Of a stretch of DNA of 64,000 nucleotides, positions 57,390 to 64,000 are shown one piece after another. Source of the stretch: Cylicocyclus nassatus. Its lineage: Eukaryota > Nematoda > Chromadorea > Rhabditida > Strongylidae. The DNA lies in NCBI GenBank assembly GCA_958299035.1, contig CATQJL010000001.1:16628305-16692304 (forward strand), in the 5' to 3' direction. The notes below the pieces were generated by a model. The model worked only from the letters and a program-made list of their open reading frames with translations, searched no databases and was not told where the DNA came from. Position 1 is the stretch's first letter; each line of letters opens with the position of its first letter. Position numbers and translations under genes: made by a program.

Positions 57390-57407
57390 CTCGGCATCGA
57401 TGCACCA
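57390..57407 (-). other. Primer-binding site
   Basis: Minus strand TGGTGCATCGATGCCGAG directly adjoins the 5' LTR. The first ten bases complement the 3' end of metazoan glycine tRNA as I recall it; the rest do not match it. Confidence 0.55.
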
Positions 57408-58203
57408 TGTTGCGGCTCGGTGGGCTCTGCGCCCCCTCACCTAGTGCTCGACTGCCTTGCGTCCAGCTCCTGTCCCCGAAGGACTTCCGCAGCTGCGGGT
57501 GGGCCCAGCCCACAACGGCGCGTTACGCCTACACGAACGAGACAAATAACATACGTAAAATTTCTTAAATAAATATGCACGACAAAAATATACGATATAA
57601 ACAAATGTAAATGTACATACCACGGGGAGAGTTAAGCTCTACCCCGGGCTACCGATGGGGACTCTGGCTTACTCACACTCACACACTAACACACTCTCAC
57701 TCTCTCCCGGCATCCAAGGGAGCTACCCACAGGCCGGCCGCGCGCCGCCAAGGCAGCAGCTACGGCACGGCAACACCGACCCCATGATGTTAACCAACAG
57801 CATCGAACAAAGCTCCCAACAAATCCTGCGCGACCAAGGCGCTCCGTGATGTTCATCATCCTGGAATTCTATCCTCGCGCATACATCCCAACAATCCATC
57901 AACGATCCATCCAATCGCGCGAGGCACGGGGACGTAGACACGACGGCGATATCGTGGAAACCCAACCAATCAATAATCAAGGCGGCACGACGATAATAGT
58001 AAGATGATAAGACGAGAGAGGCCGCACTGGCGCGCGTACGCGCTATTTATAGCGGTGGCTGGGGGCGTGCCTACATGGTGTGGTCTCGGAGCGAACAAGG
58101 TAGCCGCCGTAAAGCGCGGCGACCGTGCCCACGACCGAGACGCGCGGCAACACGGTGCTCCCGGCCACATGCTGTGAGGAGCGGTCGATCGCGAGCCGCG
58201 ACA
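57408..58203 (-). repeat. 5' LTR (element orientation), 796 bp
   Basis: Contains on the minus strand a TATA box (TATAAATAG, 58051-58043), which with the downstream start region would drive the element. Otherwise identical to 50951-51746 except as noted there. Confidence 0.88.
58043..58051 (-). promoter_or_regulatory. TATA box in the LTR
   Basis: TATAAATAG on the minus strand, about 150 bases into the 5' LTR; the equivalent sits in the other LTR at about 51586-51594. Confidence 0.55.
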
Positions 58204-58375
58204 CGAGGCAACGTCATACGAAACAACACATTCAAAACCCTAGCACTGGCATGTCAAAGTGCTGCGGAACCGCTGGCATTTTGCGGAAGTTCCGCAGCGC
58301 TTTGTAAAAAGTCCGCGGAAGTTCCCGTTTACAATCAGTTTGGCGTGAAAATTTTGCGGGATTTCCCATTTTCAG

Positions 58376-60875
58376 CGTTTCCACTTTTGCAATAGTGAAC
58401 AAAACCCTGCGAAACCGCTCCAAATTTCGCTTGTCCTACGGAGGTTTCGGTGAATTGTCAGAGTTAGAATGCATTTGCAAAATGGGTCAAGCCTATATTA
58501 AGCATCCTAGAGTTGTTGGGTACATCAAATCAAGTACTGAATTTGAAGCACCAAAGTACAGCTGTTGTGTGATGATATCAAGCAAAAATAGCTTCGACAT
58601 CGTCCTTGTGCTGGATTTGCGCCTAGCAACATGGAAAAAGATTAGGTAACAACAGATGAAGCATGCTTTGAGTGCACAGCTTTTTATCGTGCTCGGCAAA
58701 GTCATTGCACGAATTGAAACATGGGCAATAATAATCTTTCACCTTTATTTTCCTCCCAGTGCCCATTGATTCGCTTTTGACAAATTTTTATGAGCGCCTC
58801 TTGCAAAATTTGTGTTCCGATAAGTGACTTCCACAGCAGTGACCCTACGAATTATTGTGCTTCAAATTGCTTATTGTGTAACATTCAGGTTGAAAGTCAG
58901 GTACATTTGTACAGGCATAGGCCAGTGATATATATAGTCTTAGAGCGTTATTCTGTCAAAGATGAAGCAGTGCATGATCCTTTCGGTAAGTCCTTGCTGA
59001 ATGGGCAAGCTTTCTAGCGATTCAAGAAACGATAGAATATTTCAGTTCTTCACTCTCTCCGTAATCAGCAATAAGATGGTAGGTCTTCTGTCATGCTTTG
59101 ACGGCAAAAACATTATACCTATTCCCTGATCTTTAAACACAAACATTTTAGGTTTCGGCATTCAACATGTTTCTTCCTGATCCCACAGTAGTCACCGATA
59201 GCGTTCGAGAGATGCTTGGAAAACGTTGCAAACATCCTTATGTCAGTACTAAAGAGCATGAGTGTTCTGAATATTGTGTCATAAATACATACTTCTATGC
59301 GACCATTTTTACTTAGCGAATAGTTTCGTCATTTAATTCTTACTATGGATAGAACTCACGATTTAATATAAACAAAAACTTTAAGCCTTTCCTTACTAAA
59401 TCCATGTATGATATCACGAAGTTGCTGAGAGATCAAGAAAGAGTAACAGGACCAATCAGAATGGACTATCAAGAACATGAGCTTCAATTTGCACTATCTG
59501 GAGGGTTCGCAAAAATTACCTATACGCACTGTTTCTACTAAACGACTTTTTTCAGGGATTTCACGAGTTTAACGTCTGCCGGAGCAAAAGTGAAAGAACT
59601 CTACATGGTTATTTCTGCACTTAGCACAAAAGTAAGGGACGGTTAGATTTTATAACACTTTTTTTCTGATAGACAGCTGTTAAAGGATCCGAAATTATTG
59701 AGGAAATAACTAATATTAGGATTTTTCAGTTGTGCCGCTTTGATGGAGTGGGATGCTCTGCATCAAAAAGCAATATTGGTTGCGTCTTCCATAGATCACA
59801 AGAAATCCGATGGGCAGAATACTTTCTATTGTGCCAAGAACTGAAAAGTCGTGGAAAAAAAATCAAATGCGTTGAGGTAAGACGATCTCATGCTGTGCAA
59901 CTCTCATCCTGAAATGAAAGAATCTAGGATACATAGAATAGTTGTTTGGATGGAAATGTACATGCGCATAATTTTGTAGACTTTTTGAAAACAGAGCAAG
60001 GTCTTAGATTTGAGGAAAACGAAAATCATGAAATCGATCATGGTCATGCCTGTAATTACAGCATTGAAATATCCGGGCAAAAAAGGAAGTTCAAGTAATT
60101 TTCACAAAATGAATTTTGGTTGCAACATCCTCAGGTAGTCGCCGGGGACAGGCGGCCATAGGACATGTGCGGGCGGGCACCGGAAAAATAATTCGCTGAT
60201 TTCTTGCGGTCCTCTTGTAGACAAATAGAAAAATTCGGGTGGAATTTTAGACAAATGCTTGGAGAACAAGTTTTTTCATAGATTACTTAGGTCGCAGTGG
60301 TTGTAATCTCGCGGAGTCCGCGAGAATATGCAAAATTGGGGGCTCCACGGACCTTTGGAAAGAGCACAGCTTGTAGGTACCTTCCGCTGCGAGAAAGTAC
60401 CCCAAACTCGGGTAATTAAATCACATCGATGACACCTCTGTTATGTAGGTGTTACCTTTGCTCGGCTTACGCCCGTGCGTGCAGTGTAGACACCAAGCAA
60501 TCAACAAGTATTAAGATTCCATGGAGCCTAAGTAGCAAATAGTTCTCAAGAATCTTTCATCTCTTGTTTTCCACTCAGCTATGACTTGCAAAAGGCACTA
60601 CAAGAACAAAATTTGAAAAACTAAATCTCTAGAGAATTTGTTTTCACGATCTTATCTTTGGTACAGAATATTGTGGTAAATACTTGAACATGTTTTGTAG
60701 AGCTTTCTCGCAAACATCATATGCTGCTAGTAATTACGGTGCTTCAAATTTTGCTGTAAGCAACAATGAAGAGAAAACAGCTTTATCTAGAAGATCTAAA
60801 GCAATCAAAATTCTTTGCGTGTGCACTGCAAAGCAGCTCATACTATATATCAGCCATACTGTGCTCACAACTTGA
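58376..60875 (+). CDS. Multi-exon gene of unknown function
   Basis: Best-supported exons: 59046-59078 (FFTLSVISNKM), 59152-59241 (VSAFNMFLPDPTVVTDSVRE), 59353-59504 (KSMYDITKLLRDQERVTGP), 59556-59631 (DFTSLTSAGAKVKELYM), 59673-59876 (GSEIIEEITNIRIFQLCRFD), 59995-60134 (SKVLDLRKTKIMKSIMV), 60701-60875 (last exon, stop TGA). From 59353 on, all junctions are in phase, with introns of 51 and 41 bases and acceptors such as CTTTTTTCAG. Upstream, 58376-58645 (after CCCATTTTCAG; SYGGFGELSELECICK ... NSFDIVLVLDLR), 58760-58823 (PIDSLLTNFYERLLQNLCSD) and about 58889-58985 (RPVIYIVLERYSVKDEAV) look coding but their phases do not join cleanly. An in-frame TAG at 59350 precedes the 59353 exon if the better acceptor at 59316 is used. 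The FDIVLVLDL and IYIVLERYS strings faintly recall the end of a Rossmann methyltransferase of the METTL kind; this is weak. No signal peptide or membrane span seen. Confidence 0.55.
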
Positions 60876-61310
60876 TAGCTTTTCCGCAAGCCCATAGACT
60901 ATCTTTCCAGGTACCAGCCGATAAACAACATTACATTAATGGAAATACGCAAGACACACAGGCGCAACGCAGTAGATAGATTCAATAAAATTTGCTGAAC
61001 TTTTTTGCATGCTTTTTTCTTTTAATTCAAAGAAATGTACTTATATTTCTTCTGCACATCAGCTAGCACAGTGTTTTACATCGAAGTAACTGTTCTGGTT
61101 ATGTATCATTCAGCGTTGCTTACCCAAATCCGTCTATCTGCTGTGCTCCTCGAGCGTACTTATGAGCGTTCCAGGAGCTACGCGCACGTAGCAAGTACAT
61201 TGAAAAAAAAAACGGCTCAAACAGTTTATGTTATATCAGGGCGCTCTATGCAATGGGATAGAGTGCAACTTGGCATTGTCCTAATTAAGTGGAGGGACAA
61301 CAATGATTGA
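60876..61310 (+). CDS. Possible further exon(s), unidentified
   Basis: After CATCAGCTAGCACAG (61072) a frame reads FYIEVTVLVMYHSALLTQIR, then TYERSRSYAHVASTLKKKTA and ends VLIKWRDNND at a stop at 61308-61310. An earlier block at about 60921-60996 after ATCTTTCCAG reads YQPINNITLMEIRKTHRRNA. They could be alternative 3' ends of the preceding gene or a neighbour; phases were not resolved. Confidence 0.28.
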
Positions 61311-63673
61311 TTTCATAAAGATCTTGCTTTATTAACTAAAAAAACATTTGCAGTTCCAGGAGTCCCATAATGCTCTCCAAAATGGCATAAAAGTCACTAG
61401 TCTGGATCTCCACTTCCAAAAGCGTTCAGCCCTATGAGAGCAATCATGATTCAGAAATTCGCAGAAAGCATCCATGCAAAAGCCAGACATCTGAAGCATC
61501 TGATTACAGCTCACTGCGATATTATTCGCTGAACTATTACGGCAGTTCCATAAAAATCAGAGGTTCTGCCGCACAATCTGCAAAATCTTTAATGTACAAA
61601 AACCCCATTTTGATGGAGAGAAAAGAACATTGTTGGCAGCTTTTGGGATGAAGATGAGACTAGACACAGTTAATTCGCCAAAAGTTCAACTTCTGTTGCA
61701 ATTCTGATAAACAGCAGTATTGCATTTTCGTGCTATTAGAACAAGATATGTTGCGAGAAAAAGATACACAGCAGCAAAATTGATTTTTGTTAATTTTATT
61801 GAAAATAGGTAAACAAGAAAATTCGTTCAGCACGAACTCTTCTTATTACGTTACGTCATCAAGTCATCAAACATCAAATGATTATGTTTCCGAATTTAGT
61901 GAAGCTTTGGTAACCTCAACCTAAAATTATCAGACAACTAATTTGTTCTTTCGCTTGGCCGCTTATAGCTACAATTACTGGAAAGCATGAATTCCTTCCA
62001 TTGTGATACGAGAATCAAGCACATCCGTCGACTTAGCAGGAAGTTACGTATATTGTTAACGGAGAAAAAATTTGATTTCTAGATTTTCATACATGGCCTT
62101 GAGCCAAGTATGCACGCGACACCAGTTTCAGGAAGTTTTTTCAATGCGTTTTAACATGACATAACAGTGCTCAGTCAATGTTCAAATTAAAATCCGAAAG
62201 GAACTAAACTGAAAATGGAGGCATTCATTAGGCTTTCATGGAATTAATGCTGTTTTTTGATTGCTTCTTAGTAAAGCAATCAGGTTCAACATAGAAAGAG
62301 CTTACTGTTTGATAGAGCAAAGCAAGCTCAACAAGCTGACGATCGATACCGCGCTCATGATCGAACCACGAAAGGTTCGTACTCAAAAGCTAAAGATTTC
62401 TAGCTGCACAAAAAATCGGGTCTCCGTCTAAATGAATTCTATGGATTGATTTCTACCCACTCTCATGCATCATTTCGGTATTAGACATCCACATGTGCAG
62501 TTGCTGATTGTTTTCTTGACTAGAACCTGAGAGAGAAAATTTCGTGACGTTCTCAAAGCAATGCTGAGCCGCATATGAAAATTTATACCACAAGCTCAGG
62601 TAAGTATAATTGTAGAATTTCAGCCTATTTCGAGCAATAGTCTTTGAGAAATATCAATTTCAGCATCTTTTTTCCTAACTTCAGTGGTAAAACCAACATT
62701 TCTGGAAAACTACCCCTCGGGATGGGCTAAAACTCTACATTTACACTATGCAAGAACGGCTCAACATTACTCTGAAAATAACGCGGAAATTTTACTTTTT
62801 TCCAATTTCTAGTCATGGAAACAATACAGTAACTGCACATGTAAATGTCTGATATCGAAGTATTGACGTATTTGAGTGGGATGTCCGTGGAAATTTGGAC
62901 GAATATTCTTTTGATTTTTGGGCATTCGAAAATATTTAGGTTTCGAGTTCGAACTTTCTGTGGACCAAACACGGCGCAAAATCAGGAATGCCTTCTTGTA
63001 GAGCTTGCTTTGCTTCATCGAAAGGTAACCCTTACCCTTTTTGGGTGAACCTAGACGCTTTTTTGAAGCAAGCAAAAAAACTTTTCTCGAAAACCCAATA
63101 GCTTTCGATTTATTGGAGGTGATAGCCAAGTTTACCAAGAAAAAAGTATACAGTAGCAGGAAGTATATATCAGGAAAATTTCAAAGCCTGTGACGTCCTG
63201 GGCCTCCAGGCAAAACGCATAGTACATCTAATTCCGACTTGTTTTGGGCTCATTGCAATAAGCGTTTAACCTGTCCTCAAGAAAAACACCCAAAGTCGAA
63301 AAAATTCGGAATTTAAGAAAATATGCCTAATGAAACGCTAAAAACATAACATTCTCAATGCGAGAATAAAGCAAAAACTGAAGCATACTTTCAAGAAAAA
63401 TCTGTGAACGGCAGTCAGTTTAACGCGAGGTCCTACAACGGAAGGACTCTTGGCGAAGTGGTGTTTCAGAACGGAAAGCATACTATTTTGAAGGGTTTGA
63501 AAAGCTTATCCTAAATCTGCCTTATTCATCTGCGGAGAAATTCGGTGCGAGGAGATATAAGGGCTTAGTCGCACAATTGGATAACGAACTACGATAAAAT
63601 CCGTAAACGGAGTTCCTGGTAGCTTTATGCTCCATTTCAATTTGAGAAAAACTGAGAACAGATACCATCTTAA
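61311..63673. other. No gene recognised in 2.4 kb
   Basis: Several frames of 60-109 codons on both strands, none with paired splice sites or motifs. Confidence 0.35.
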
Positions 63674-63946
63674 CCCACTGACGACGATGTGGACCATCGG
63701 TGGCCCACACCTCTTGAAAAGTCATATTATTTGTAGGTCTGATGATTTTTCCACATATCAATATTTTACCATTTTTTATACTCTTGAGACCTTTAGGCTT
63801 CTCCGTTCAACAAAATGCTTATAGTTATTCACAAAACAACCTTGCAATCGTAAATAACTACAAAACCTTCCTACACCGAAAGTGTTGTGCAAAATGGCGT
63901 CGTCCAACAGTGCCGCCATGCAAAATTAGGCGTCGTCATCAATGGG
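63674..63946. mobile_element. TTAA-flanked (piggyBac-like) MITE, 273 bp
   Basis: Ends CCCACTGACGACGATG and, in reverse complement, CCCATTGATGACGACG; TTAA at 63670-63673 and 63947-63950. CCC ends plus TTAA duplication fit piggyBac-type transposition better than the element at 24920. Related left-end sequence occurs after TTAA at 4088 and about 38924. Confidence 0.75.
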
Positions 63947-64000
63947 TTAAATCGGTCATTTGATTTTTTTTGGTGTTAGAACACGCTTGTGACTGCTTAG

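Larger units (their letters stand above)
50951..58203 (-). mobile_element. Young LTR element without recognisable pol (LARD-like), minus strand
   Basis: Two 796-bp direct repeats (50951-51746 and 57408-58203) start TGT and end ACA and are flanked by CGAGG (50946-50950 and 58204-58208), a 5-bp target duplication. Orientation is set by the primer-binding site and polypurine tract, both of which fit only the minus strand. The 5.66-kb interior has no frame resembling gag, protease, RT, RNase H or integrase. It is much richer in CG than the flanks. It may move in trans with an autonomous partner. BEL/Pao or Ty3-like relation is a guess from the ends. Confidence 0.85.

Noticed and set aside
60300..60480. 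GC-rich stretch with a CTCGCGGA/TCCGCGAG hairpin resembling a structured RNA
   Set aside because: Short stem, no second copy and no RNA family match; lies in a predicted intron.
1..64000. CRISPR arrays, bacterial operons, rRNA genes
   Set aside because: No regular spaced repeats, ribosome-binding-site-led gene clusters or rRNA signatures were seen on either strand.

Overview
The window looks like AT-rich, gene-poor DNA from a metazoan, most probably a nematode. The support is splice sites of the form TTTTCAG, introns as short as about 41-51 bases with coding sequence in phase on both sides, many mariner-type termini (TTAGG...CCTAA), and animal-type CR1/L2-like retrotransposons. There are no bacterial operons, rRNA genes or CRISPR arrays. 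Species assignment is inference. A run of 23 N at 50386-50408 is an assembly gap.

Most of the window is mobile DNA. 1-583: non-LTR retrotransposon fragment. 1767-2249: Helitron. 2446-5925: two direct copies of an unclassified repeat. 6381-8735: mariner-type elements. 10380-13420: repeat family R1 with an 851-bp TIR element carrying a tRNA-like block and a 158-bp palindrome. 13420-21419: a dead CR1/L2-like element split by two insertions. 21491-26780: a 5.3-kb inverted duplication with a small spliced gene at its centre. 31975-33724: a second inverted duplication built around mariner ends. 34087-38461: a diverged segmental copy of the first gene region, with a full gene copy. 38473-40602: mariner-type elements. 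42001-44249: a long-TIR element enclosing a spliced gene 3' end. 46665-49521: three transposons nested in one another. 50951-58203: a very young LTR element lying on the minus strand, CG-rich and without recognisable pol. 58376-60875: a multi-exon gene of unknown function. 63674-63946: TTAA-flanked MITE.

The host-type coding content is small: a three-copy family of short proteins (minus 23586-24644, plus 36511-38461, truncated plus 23181-23467), a gene end at 28625-29211, a minus-strand gene end at 42615-43006, an exon at 50179-50339, and the multi-exon gene at 58376-60875. I recognise none of these families with confidence.

The main theme is rearrangement by transposons. Paralogous segments in the same window give filled and empty sites for several insertions, so target duplications can be read directly. 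Both inverted duplications have mariner ends at their junctions, and two copies of one TIR element carry tRNA-like sequence with intact A-box and B-box matches. These are the most promising leads for something undescribed.
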